Shown here piece after piece: positions 29,570 to 39,000 of a DNA stretch of 64,000 nucleotides; position 1 is the stretch's first letter, and every line of letters begins with the position of its first letter. Position numbers and translations under genes: made by a program. This DNA comes from Isochrysis galbana (taxonomy: Eukaryota; Haptophyta; Isochrysidales; Isochrysidaceae): contig CM030937.1 of NCBI GenBank assembly GCA_018136815.1, positions 3,904,226 through 3,968,225 on the forward strand, read 5' to 3'. The notes under the pieces were generated by a model. That model was given only the letters and a program-made list of their open reading frames with translations, was not told the origin of the DNA and did no database searches.

Positions 29570-31399
29570 TTATTGCTTCCGGAACAATTTCGTTTGCTGC
29601 CCGCCCGAGGGCGCCTTTCGCTTTGCGGACTTGGCCGATGCACTCGTCTTGGGTGCGGGCTCATCGCTTCCGCCGCCCCTACACTCTGCTGTTGCCTTAT
29701 GGTCCGCGTAGGCCTTGTTCATCTTTCCCATATTCTCCTTCGACACAGCTTCATGGATAACAATCGGTTTAGGGTAATCAACGCCTATAATGCAGCCCGC
29801 CTTTTTCTGCTCCGAGAGCGGCGCCTTCCATGGCTCGTAAATGTACTTTGCCGGAAATTTCGCGAGTTGCGGGAGCCAGTGGCGCACATATGCACCGTCT
29901 TTGTCGTATTTTTTTGGAAATGCAACCGGCGAATAACAACGGAAGTATTGGTAAAAGAAGCAGGAGCAGGACAGCCACATCCAGTTGCCGTAGTTGAGGG
30001 CAGGATCGGCGTCGAGCAGGTATTCTTCGAACACTTCAGCGCCCCTCTCCCAGCTTTGCCACAAGTCGCCTCGAGTCAAGAAGCATGCGACTGCATGTCG
30101 CGCGAGGTGATGAATCCAGCCCTCCCGGCGAAGCTGCGTCATTGCGGCGTCGATCCACGGGTAACCAGTGCGCGCGTCTTTCCATGCAGCGAGCAACTCG
30201 GCGTCCTCATCCCACGGTATCTGCCGGCAGATGGGGTTGCCGACCATTTGGTGGTAGTTTGGCGTGGCATACATCGCTGAATAGTAAAACTCGCGCCACA
30301 AGAGTTGGCCGTGCAAGGAAACAGGCGGCTGGGCGTGGCTGGAGAAGCCGTCGTAGATCTTCGAGAGGCGCTCGTAGAATAGGCGGCTAGATAGACAGCC
30401 AAAGTGCAAATACGGCGAGAGGATCGTCGTCGAACGCCCGGTGCCCGGGCCGAAGGCACCATCGTGTCTCATCTCTGTCGGTGATGTCTTGGGCTTCTCA
30501 AACTTGGCGATCCACTGTTTCTTACTGAGGTGCGCCTCCATCGCGCGTAGAGCGACGCCCTCGCCCCCGCGCACCTGCACACACGCATCGTGCATCCGGT
30601 TGAATCCGGTCTGCTCCAGCGTTGGGATGGGATATGACTCGGCCACGTCGCCCTTGCCACGGCAAAAAGACTCGTAACGAGAGACTGGCCCCAATGGCGG
30701 CAACGATGAGGGCGTCGGAACGATCTTGATGGGCCGAGCTGCCAGCTCGCGGCTCATGAGCTTGCAGAACGCCTCGTATTGGGTGATTGATTTGCCCCCA
30801 GACAATAGCTGAATGGCCTCGGGGTCGACAATTGTGTGCCCGAGGCGGGTGACAACCTCGATGCCGACCGCTTTGGCATGTGCCTTCACCTTGCTGTCAC
30901 GCTCAAGGGCGTACGGCTCGTGCTCAAGCTCAAAGGCGAGTCGAGAGATGGACCACTCCTCCATCATTCTCGACAAGTTATGCACTGGGCAGCCATGGAG
31001 GACGATCAGGCGAGAGTCCATCTTGCGCAGTGAGCTGTCAAGGTCCTGGAGCGTCTCGAGCAGGAATTGCATCTATGGCAGAGAGCACGTTGGTTGAGAG
31101 CGAGGCGTGGCGCTCGGCGTGACGTCTTGCATGCGCGTGCTGGGATGGAAAGGGCAGCGCACTCTGTTCGAGCCGAACTTGCCATTCTGCATGTACCATG
31201 GGTCCATGCAGAAGACAGGGTACAGCTTGGTCGCACCGTCGAGCGCCGCGAGCAGCGACGGGTTGTCGTGCAGCCGGAGGGCCTTGCGGAACCAGTAGAG
31301 AACATGACCCGTCGAACCGGCCGACGCGGGCGCGCCCACCGCCGTAGTTCGCATCCGTCGGCGGAGCGGATGGGGTGGGCGGCAGGGGCCGGAGCTCAA
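29570..31399 (-). CDS. Animal-type cryptochrome / (6-4) photolyase
   Basis: Exon 1 (31399-31163) and exon 2 (31072-29570) join across a 90-bp GTGCGC..CCATAG intron and give 579 residues. The antenna domain opens HVLYWFRKALRLHDNP. The splice restores GSNR-MQFLLETLQDLDSSLRK, matching the family's NRWRFLLQSLEDLD. The FAD domain has PYLHFGCLSSRLFYERL, GQLLWREFYYSAMY, GYPWIDAAMTQLR and WIHHLARHAVACFLTRGDLW, with both His of the HxxxH that (6-4) photolyases need. Later motifs are MWLSCSCFFYQYFRCYSPV and FPAKYIYEPWKAP. These distinguish it from CPD, plant-CRY and DASH types. The lysine-rich tail (AKRKAPSGGQQTKLF) looks like a nuclear signal. Light-driven repair of (6-4) photoproducts or blue-light sensing, or both, are expected. 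A poly-G/C tract lies 110 bp upstream. Confidence 0.93.
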
Positions 31400-31528
31400 G
31401 CGGCACGGCCGGGTAAGGCGGAAGTTTCAGGCAGACTTCTTCCCGCGCACCGGAGAGCCGCGGAGATAGAGAAAAGAGGGAGAGGGGGGAGGGGAGAGAC
31501 GAGGTGGGGGGGGGGGGGGTTCGCGTAC
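31400..31528. promoter_or_regulatory. Cryptochrome upstream region with homopolymer tract
   Basis: Contains a GGAGAGGGGGGAGGGGAG block and a 15-base G-run at about 31507-31521 (C-run on the gene's sense strand). Same arrangement as upstream of other host genes in the window. No TATA box seen. Confidence 0.4.
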
Positions 31529-31738
31529 GGTGAAACGAGTCCCATGGTGCAAGTGCGCCGAGCAGCTGGCAAACTCTGGATGGAGAACTAGAAGGCCGTC
31601 CTCGCACGCATCACGGACCTCGCCACACAGGATCAGCCAAGCGACATGGTCGCTTGCCAGCAGAACGACATTGACAACAGGATCGAGGAGGAGGGGTGTG
31701 AGAAAAAGACGAAGAAGATGAAAACGCAGCCTGCTTAG
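31529..31738 (+). pseudogene. Pseudogene fragment, paralogue of 61724-62153
   Basis: Starts AAACGAGTCCCATGGTGCAAG and follows the copy at 61724 closely. Translated it gives SPMVQVRRAAGKLWMEN, a stop, then KAVLARITDLATQDQPSDMV and ACQQNDID, ending in a Lys-rich tail. The in-frame stop marks it as dead. It lacks the MITE that interrupts the other copy and so records the empty site (CGGACCTCGCCACACAGGATCAG). Downstream at 31873 is the TTTGACGGAACGCGACTT word shared with other fragments. Family unknown. Confidence 0.65.
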
Positions 31739-31934
31739 GGTGTGTCCGTGTGTCCGCTTAGCGTTTTCGTACAGAACGTAATAGCTGCTATGCGCACGCG
31801 CCGCGTCCTGAAGTGCAAACAAAACTATCACATAACAGTCTGAGTGAAAACAAAACTATCACATGGCCCTCTTTTGACGGAACGCGACTTGAGCGCTGAC
31901 GCTTACAGTTGCGACAACAACCATGCATCTAGGG
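31739..31934. other. Spacer with TTTGACGGAACGCGACTT word
   Basis: 31873-31890 holds TTTGACGGAACGCGACTT, also at 51018-51034. Related TTGACGGAACGACACCTT is at 62321-62338, with an inverted form at 48998-49014. Possibly the terminal repeat of a DNA transposon family. Confidence 0.4.
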
Positions 31935-32215
31935 GAAAAAACATTCTTTAAGATGCCTACTGCTATTGCCACCCATTGCCCTTTCCGCACGGGTTCCCTC
32001 CGACAACGCCTTTGCCCCACCCTCACTCTCCTTTCCGCTCCCCCCCTCGTTCCTTTTTGTTCGGGCTTTCGGGGGGTCGACCGCCCATCTGCACTACCTT
32101 GGGTCTGGCTTCGGGGGAGGGGGGAGGCAGGCCTTTTGATTAAGTTTTGGTTTGACGCATTGTGCTGCGTTTTCTTGTGAGGGCCCAGCCGCGCGGCTTT
32201 CCCCATGGGGAACCA
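31935..32215 (+). repeat. TTCGG/TGCACTAC dispersed repeat, copy 2
   Basis: Close match to 11810-12090 over its length (AAGATGCCTACTGCT, CCTTTTTGTTCGGGCTTTCGG, GTCGACC, CTGCACTACCTTGGGTCTGG, GAGGGCCCAGCCGCGCGGC). No coding capacity. Confidence 0.7.
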
Positions 32216-32594
32216 TGCATCTAGGATCTAGGACTAGGATTTGTGCTCTATTGTGCGTGTCTCCCGTCTCGAGTTGGCAGTAGTAGCCCGAATCTTCGTA
32301 TTTGTTGTGCCTTCGTTCATAGTGCAGTCACGTGTGCCATGGCTTGGCGTGCTGGTGCATGGCTAGTCGCAGTAGTGGCACTAATGCTCATTTGTTTTAC
32401 TACTTGTAGTATCAAGACTAAGTAAAGCCAATCAGCTTAGGAGGTTGAAACTCCTCACTCTCACGCCGCAAGCACCTCATCACACGCTCACTCGTGTGTC
32501 GCGCTTCCGTGCTCTGACGTGTCATACTGCGTCTCAAGCCTGCCACATTACTTCCCCTCAAACCACACTTATCACATGCAGACTAGAGCAATCA
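32216..32594. other. Intergenic 3' of ARL13-like gene
   Basis: Holds CATCTAGGATCTAGGACTAG and CACTC/TCACG-rich sequence; probably 3' untranslated region of the minus-strand gene. Nothing else recognised. Confidence 0.45.
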
Positions 32595-33740
32595 TCACAT
32601 CGCCTCCACCTCAAGCGGAGCCGGCAAGGCCCCAGCCAGACCCGAATTTGGTCTCAAGGATTGAGTCATTTGCAAGCGACGTGGCACGGGCGAAAGCGTT
32701 GTCTCGGATAGATGGCTTGAGGCTCGTTCTAAGCTGGCAGCCGAGGAAAAATAGTCAACGACCGGAATCACGACCGTTTCCGCGCGTGTGCTGCGATCGA
32801 CAGTCATTTCCGACACCCTCACTGTGGTGTTATCTGAAGGCGGAGAGGGGGCAGGCGATTGGACCGCTTCGTCTACCTGGACGTCGGGATTGCTGGCGGC
32901 TATAGGTGTAGAGGCAACCGCCTCTCGAGCAGCTGCCTCGGCCTCATCTTTCTCCCGCGCCGCGCGTTTTGCCGCGAGCCTAGCCTTCCGCTCCTCCTTC
33001 TTCTTTAGGTCGGCGGCTTCTTGCTCTGCCGACTGTTTCATGCACCGCTCCTGAAGTTTCCCAAAATCAGCCTGGATGGCCATGGCCAGCCAGTGGAGTG
33101 ACGGCGCAATACCATCCGTGGCCTGAGCGCCCACCATCGCGTCAGAGAGCACGGCCGCGCGGCATATCCGATGCGCGCCCTCTGGTAGGTCATGCATCTT
33201 CAAGGCGTCGGCGAGCTCATCAGGTCCCACTGCATGCGGCAAGTCAGATTTGTTGGCCACGATAAGGAGCGGCTTGCCGATGAGGTACGCGTGCTGGTAA
33301 GCGGCATGCAAGAGACTCCTGCACTCGCCAAAGCGCTCTGACTCCGTCGCGTCCACTACGAAGATAGCGCCGTGGGCGTCGGCATAGTAGCTGTCCCAAA
33401 TGCCGCGGATCCCCTTCCCGCCGCCTACATCGAAGACGCGCAGGCGGTGCTTGCCGAATGTGGCATTGGATTTGGAGAAGCCGCATGTCGGAGTGACATC
33501 CTCTCGGTTTGCCTTGCCGCACAGCCCGGCGATCAGTGTCGACTTCCCTGCGTGGTCACAGCCAAGCACAATCCACGTCTGCTCAGCGCTCTCGCCCGGC
33601 AGAGGAGCAGGGACGACCTTGCGCCGGGCACGTCGCGATGCGGCCAACTTCTTCTTCGGCTTATCAGGAGGCGGCAGCTTATGCGCCCTCGCAGCCTGCT
33701 GCGCCCTGCTGCGCCCGCTGAGCATGCGGAGGAGCCCCAT
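32595..33740 (-). CDS. ARL13-like ciliary GTPase
   Basis: Product of 381 residues from MGLLRMLSG. I chose this Met because Gly2 gives an ARF-type N-myristoylation start and the upstream in-frame extension is low complexity. The G domain has P-loop GCDHAGKST (60-68), DVGGGKGIRGIWDSYYADAH and IVANKSDLPHA. DVGGG in place of DxxGQ, followed by IRGIW..YY, is the ARL13 signature: the catalytic Gln is absent, as in ARL13B. After the G domain, LHWLAMAIQADFGKLQERCMKQ and a charged coiled coil (EEERKARLAAKRAAREKDEAE-like, about 265-300) match ARL13B's helical region. A proline-containing tail follows. ARL13B localises to the ciliary membrane and is a GEF for ARL3, so a flagellate is implied. Confidence 0.9.
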   Translation of the reverse strand: MGLLRMLSGRSRAQQAARAHKLPPPDKPKKKLAASRRARRKVVPAPLPGESAEQTWIVLGCDHAGKSTLIAGLCGKANREDVTPTCGFSKSNATFGKHRLRVFDVGGGKGIRGIWDSYYADAHGAIFVVDATESERFGECRSLLHAAYQHAYLIGKPLLIVANKSDLPHAVGPDELADALKMHDLPEGAHRICRAAVLSDAMVGAQATDGIAPSLHWLAMAIQADFGKLQERCMKQSAEQEAADLKKKEERKARLAAKRAAREKDEAEAAAREAVASTPIAASNPDVQVDEAVQSPAPSPPSDNTTVRVSEMTVDRSTRAETVVIPVVDYFSSAASLERASSHLSETTLSPVPRRLQMTQSLRPNSGLAGALPAPLEVEAM

Positions 33741-34420
33741 GGCGACGGTTCGGGCGATCGTTGCGCGGCTCGCCGTTACAAATGGGGCAACGCTCTTATG
33801 CTCTCTCCGCCCCCCGCCTCCCTTTCTCACGTATCTTGTCAGATGCCCATAAAAGAAGAGGGAGCACAGAGAGACGAATCGTCGGCTGCATTCGCTCGCT
33901 CGCTCGCTCGCTCTCGCTTCTCGCTTTCCCAGGTATTTCATTGAGTGCACAGCAAAATGCTTGTGCATTCATTTCTTTTTTTCCGCCCACCGCCCATACC
34001 CCTTTCTCTCTTCCTCTCCACCTTCGCGGCAGTTGAGGGGGGATCGACCGAATGAGACCGCGCACTGATCCTCTACTCTATGACAAAAATGGGAACAGGG
34101 ACTGCGTCCACAGACTACTTTACACTCAAAAACAGAAAAGAAAAGGGGAAATGTCTTAGTTTTACAGTAGAAAGAAGTGATCGTTCTAATATGTGGCACC
34201 GTCGTTCTTGCGTTGGGCCGCTCTGCCTCTGCGCTCTGCCCTGATCGATGATGATGATGTTGTTGCACATCTACTCCCTCCTCGTCCATCCCCACTCCCC
34301 ATGTTCATACAATGGCTGGTAAAGATCCACAGCTCCATCCACTACATCACCACCACTACCATAACCATAATAATTATTAACGTTATATCCTAGCCAACCC
34401 CACTAGCCACTAGCTAATTG
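33741..34420. other. Upstream region of ARL13-like gene and spacer
   Basis: Contains a CGCTCGCTCGCTCGCTCGCT microsatellite near 33893-33915 and a C/T-rich patch near 33990-34020. ORFs here are compositional. No gene. Confidence 0.45.
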
Positions 34421-35200
34421 GACACAACTTTTCCGTTCCGGAATCCCGCCATGCCTGATGAGTCATGTGTCCGAGTGATACCGGGGGGAGGGGGCACTAC
34501 CCCCTCATGCAAGTCGAGTGACCGCGGCGGGCCGCGGCCCTTCCGTCCTGGTTCTGGTTCTGCCCCCTCCCCTCGATATTTGTCCTCCCCCCAGTGCACG
34601 CACCGACCATGCGCACCCCATCACGCCCTCTCCTCGAGTCCACGCTGGGCGGGGAAAGCCCCTTTCGGGTAAAAACAACGCAGGGGGGAGGGGGGCACTC
34701 GTGAATAGGAGCCCAGAAGCGCTAATCTCTCCTCGCCGATGCGAGTGGCCGCGGCGAGCCGCGGCCGGCCCTTCCCTCCTGAATCTGGGTCTGGTGCCCC
34801 CGTCTTCTCTTACCTAAATAGACAGGGCGAGAAGACATATATGTTAACGCCGGAGGGGAGAGCTGCCCCTCCCCCCTCCCCTCCCTCTTCCCTCTCCCTC
34901 CTCGGCTCTGCTTCCCTGCGGCCCTGGCCATGGCGCGCGCGGCCCCTCTTCAGGTCCCCAGAAGGCCTGCAGGGGGCCCGGGAGCACAGCTCAGGGGGCA
35001 GGTGAAGCTGGGGCATGGCCCTGGCCCCTTCTGCCTCTCCCTCGCTGGCTCTCGCGCCCCTGCCGGTCGACCGGAGCTGGCTGGGGGGTCCTGATCAGGG
35101 GGACTCAGGGAGAGGAGGGGTTGGTCAGAGCGACAAGCTGGCCAGCGCGGGCCAGGGCGTGCGATCTGTGCCCAACTTTCAGGGAGAGTCTAGGTTGTCT
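34421..35200. repeat. GC-rich duplicated intergenic block
   Basis: A GAGTGACCGCGGCGGGCCGCGGCC-type phrase near 34518 recurs as GAGTGGCCGCGGCGAGCCGCGGCC near 34742. In both places it is followed by CCTTCC-TCCTG and TCTGG phrases, a diverged 225-bp duplication. No gene. Confidence 0.4.
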
Positions 35201-35204
35201 GGGT

Positions 35205-35340
35205 GAGTCCCCCCTACATGTCAAGAGGCAGCGCAGGGGGGTGGATGGTTCTCGCCCCCCATGAGGGGAGTCGAGAGAGTGGGGGGGGCGCGAGCCCCCC
35301 CTCCCCCTCCATGGCGACCAATCATAAGATTTTAGTTACC
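35205..35340 (+). repeat. Inverted-pair repeat, copy 1 (partner 57890-58025)
   Basis: CATGTCAAGAGGCAGCGCAG, GGATGGTTCTCGCCCCCCATG, GGGGAGTCGAGAGAGTGGGG and TCCATGGCGACCAATCATAAG occur in reverse complement at 57890-58025. No coding capacity. Confidence 0.65.
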
Positions 35341-36016
35341 ACTACTACCAACATAGAGTGTCGCTTCGCTGCGGATGCGACAGCACCAAAAGCAAAAGCT
35401 TGAAACAGTATGCTGCAATCGGTGACAAGTGTGTCGTATTGGAGTATTGGGGCATTCTTCAGCGCGCCGCGGAATACGTGTTGCGGGTAAAGGTCATGTG
35501 GGGGCACATTACGATGCATAAATATTGAAACGTCCCCGAAATGAAAAACAACATTATCCCTCACACTCCCTCTTCTCACGTGCTCCCACACTTGCACACA
35601 AACCCGAGTGCACCCATTCCACACGATTCAAATAGAACGGAGTGCTCTGTATTGCCATCATGCATCGTGAGAAGGATGAGGACAAGGATGCATGCTGCTT
35701 GATATCGCGATACGCACAATGGCATTGCCTCAAGCCACATATGCACTTACGCGCCAACTACCTGCGCACCGCAGAAGCGTATTCGATGTCACGAGGCCAT
35801 CGCAATCTAACCTCATCCCAGGTCGGGCCAAATTCCACCGCGGAACACCGTGAGAGACCAGTGGCAGAACGTCTATGTCCGCCCGTCGTTTCGTGAGTGG
35901 AGCTTACGCTTTACGGCACGTGACGACTATGCGCATGAGAAATTTGATGGCTGTGCGAGGCGCCCGCAAATGGCACTAGCCATACGTCTGTTGACACGGC
36001 ACTGACGTGAAGGCGG
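35341..36016. other. Intergenic 3' of myosin gene
   Basis: 35373-35382 is another minus-strand TGTCGCATCC word. The remainder is AT-richer and without repeat matches; ORFs up to 100 aa lack recognisable features. Probably includes the myosin 3' untranslated region. Confidence 0.45.
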
Positions 36017-39000
36017 TCATCGTGAGGCCGCGTTTCGATCCCGGGCCGAGCTCGCGCGCAAACTGAGAAGGCGAGACACGCTGGGACTTGCGTTGATCGA
36101 TCTGCGCTTGGACTTCGACATCTCAGCTAGATGCGAGCCGGATGCCTCCCCGCGGGGGCCCCTCGGACTATTGGTTGGAGACGACGAGGGGCTCGTCAAC
36201 TCTCCCTCGCGCTTGCTAGCAGCTAACGTCTTCGAGCCCCGTATGAAGCTCATGGGCGAGGACTTCGGCGAATAGCCCGTCGACGACCGGGACGAGTTCC
36301 GCGATGACCGGCTGAACAGGTGTCTACCCCATGGCGAGGAGCTGGAGAAGGGTGCCAGCTTGGAGTTCTCACGTAGCGACGTTGGGCTCTCCTCTCCTTG
36401 AACAGAGGGCGCACCCGCAGGAGGAGCGGATTCCGTTTTTGGCGGACGGTGGAGCCCGCTTGAGCCTATCACCTTGGGTCTTCGCTTGATCTCAAAGTCA
36501 GCGGATAGGGAGCCCATGGAGTGGGCGTCCTCTAGAAGACCTGGTCTGACGTCCTGTGATTGTGAGAAGACTTGACCCTCTTCGTCCGTCTTCCTCGTCC
36601 CAGCCGAATTGCTCGACGAATTTGGCGAGTCTGATTTGCGTAGTGGGCCCACATTGGCTTCTTTGGCCTTGGGCGAGCTGTTCGCCTCGCTCTGGCCATT
36701 TCTCGTCTTTGCATGACGGACCATAGGTTCTAGGGATTTGAGAGGGCTGCCAGCTCCGTTACGCACATGGCTGATGAGTTCGCTAGAGCTTGACAGGCTC
36801 TCGCCAGATGGTGTCAATCGACTGCTCGCTTTGTATGCCTCAGGAGAGCCCAACGATTTCAGTTCTTGCATCTTGGACGACCCTCGCGCCCCGCCCTGGC
36901 CATTACTCGTCTCTGCATGATGGACAAAAGGTTCTGGGGGTTTGAGGGGATTACTCACAGCGCCGTCATGCACATGGCTGGTGGGCTTGACCAAGCTTGA
37001 CCGGCCTTCACGTGATGGTCGCAATATGCTGCCCTCTTTGTCTGCGTCGGGAGAGCCCGATGATTTCAGCAGGCTATTGGACTCAGATTGGTGGCGTAAG
37101 ATGGCGTCGTGACGAGCCACCTTTTCCGAGGCGCGCGCTGTAGGCCTATCGTCGCCAAGCTCAACACATTCACCATGGTCGATGCTCGCATGCCTCAAGG
37201 CGGGGAGCTCCCCCTTTGGCTGCCCGTCGTGCGCGAGCGTGGCACGCCTGAAGTCCAGACGCTCGGCTGAAGGGTTCGGAGTGATAGAGGCCGCCACCAA
37301 ATCGCCATTCCCCTTCGCTCCGTCAAGCGGCGGCCCGCCAGACGGCCTACACGACGCGGAATAGGTGAGAGACCTGGAAAGAGCGGAGTCGGCATCCCCT
37401 TCTGAGGGCAGCTCATGCGAGATCATGGAACCATCAGACTGCGCGCCTTCGGCCGATGAATTGTGAGCAAGATGCGCAGTGTCCCCCAGCAATCGGGTGG
37501 TCGGGTGGTCGGAAAATGACGGCATGAACCGCGGTTCGGACGCGAAAGAGAGGAGTGACGGGGAAGGCGGCGCGAAAGGCTTCGTCAGCGTCTCGACCAC
37601 GGTCTTGTCCGTTTCCACAGCAGGCATTACATCGCCGGAGCTGTTGCGACACAAGTTGCCGCTCTCTGTTTGGAAATCTGGGACCCATCGTTCGATCGAC
37701 AACGTGTGCGAGTGACTCGGCTCGATCGCATTGCCAATGGAACCGTACACGGTGTGGCCATCGACGGCGGTCACACGGTCTCCTACCTGGAGCCCACATT
37801 CGACACCGGGTTTTATCGACTGAACAATGCCTCCCTTGAACACCACGCCTAGCCCAAGGCCCTCGCGCCGTTCAATGATTGTCTCGAAGTGGAGCAAGTC
37901 AAAATTTTTTGGCATGGTAGCGCGGAGGTGCGCACTTGGGCGCCGGTCGTCTCGCGTGAGGGAGAGATTGCGCGCTAGGCCCACCTCATCCTCGGCATCA
38001 GGCGTGACGTCCTTGCGCAAGGCGGGGTCGACTTTGCAGAAGTAATAGTAGCGTTGATAGTGAAAGTCGATCGGGTGCTGCGTAAGCACCGTGCCAGAGA
38101 CGCGGTGTTGGTAGTAGAGGCCGCCGCGTATGTCCAGGCACTCTTCCCAGTCGGGCTGCTCACCCTCGTTTAGCGCCTCGTCGGCGATCCACAGCAAGTC
38201 GGCGTCCTCAGGCAGCACGAATCCCAAGTAGTGAGCAAATTCGACCACGTATTCGAGCGGCCACTTGATTTCTTGGTCGGCCACTGCGGTCTGAATCTCT
38301 GCCATCATGGCGCGCTGGCCGGCCTCGGCCGCCGCTTTCTCACCGGGCGAACTCGGCTCAGCGCGGGACATGGACTCCGTCGAGGAAGGCGTGCTCAAGC
38401 CGCTGGACGACTGCGTGTCGCCTGGCCTGGGCCATGCGGCTCCAACGCTAGTCGATGTGGCGCGCGAGCTGCCGCACCCACGTTCGCCGGCGCCCACGGC
38501 TCTCAGGCCGAACATACTGCGAACACGATTCGACCCGTCAGCGTCCTCGCCATCCTCGGCGTCCGGCCCGCCGCGTCCTCGCCCAGCACCAACGACGAAG
38601 GCATTCATTCCACCGTTGGTGGCCTCGAACTCGTCACCGCAACTACTTTCTCCTCGCCGGTCTGCCATGGGCGGGCGTCGCGTCTTGACCACTGTGCCGA
38701 ACATCTTGCACTTGCGATCGAACGAGGCCTTGCGACGGATAAGTTCGCGATCTTGTTCTTGGTCTAACGTCTTACGAATGCCAACCCGCCGCGAAAATGA
38801 GTCGCCACGCAAGATCTGGCTCGAATTGAGCACACGGCATGGCCCGTCTTCCTCGTAAAAGTCGTCGCCGTCTACCCCGCCGCGTGGGTTGAGCAGTTCG
38901 TCGCGTAGCCGAGCCGCCATCCGGATAGCGAGCAGACGCCTCGCGTAGATCTGAACGCGGATCACGAACGCGTTCAGCCCGTTGTAACGCACGAGCTCCA

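Noticed and set aside
29320-29664. Minus-strand Cys-rich ORF that could be a secreted peptide
   Set aside because: It overlaps the 3' end of the cryptochrome gene and lacks a clean start or splice signals; kept only as a note.
31067-31591. Plus-strand ORF of 174 residues opposite cryptochrome exon 1
   Set aside because: Antisense to the FAD/antenna exon; only its last residues (SPMVQVRRAAGKLWMEN) are real, and they belong to the pseudogene fragment at 31529.
38231-38858. Plus-strand ORFs of about 180 residues within the myosin interval
   Set aside because: Antisense to the motor and neck coding exon, with no motif.
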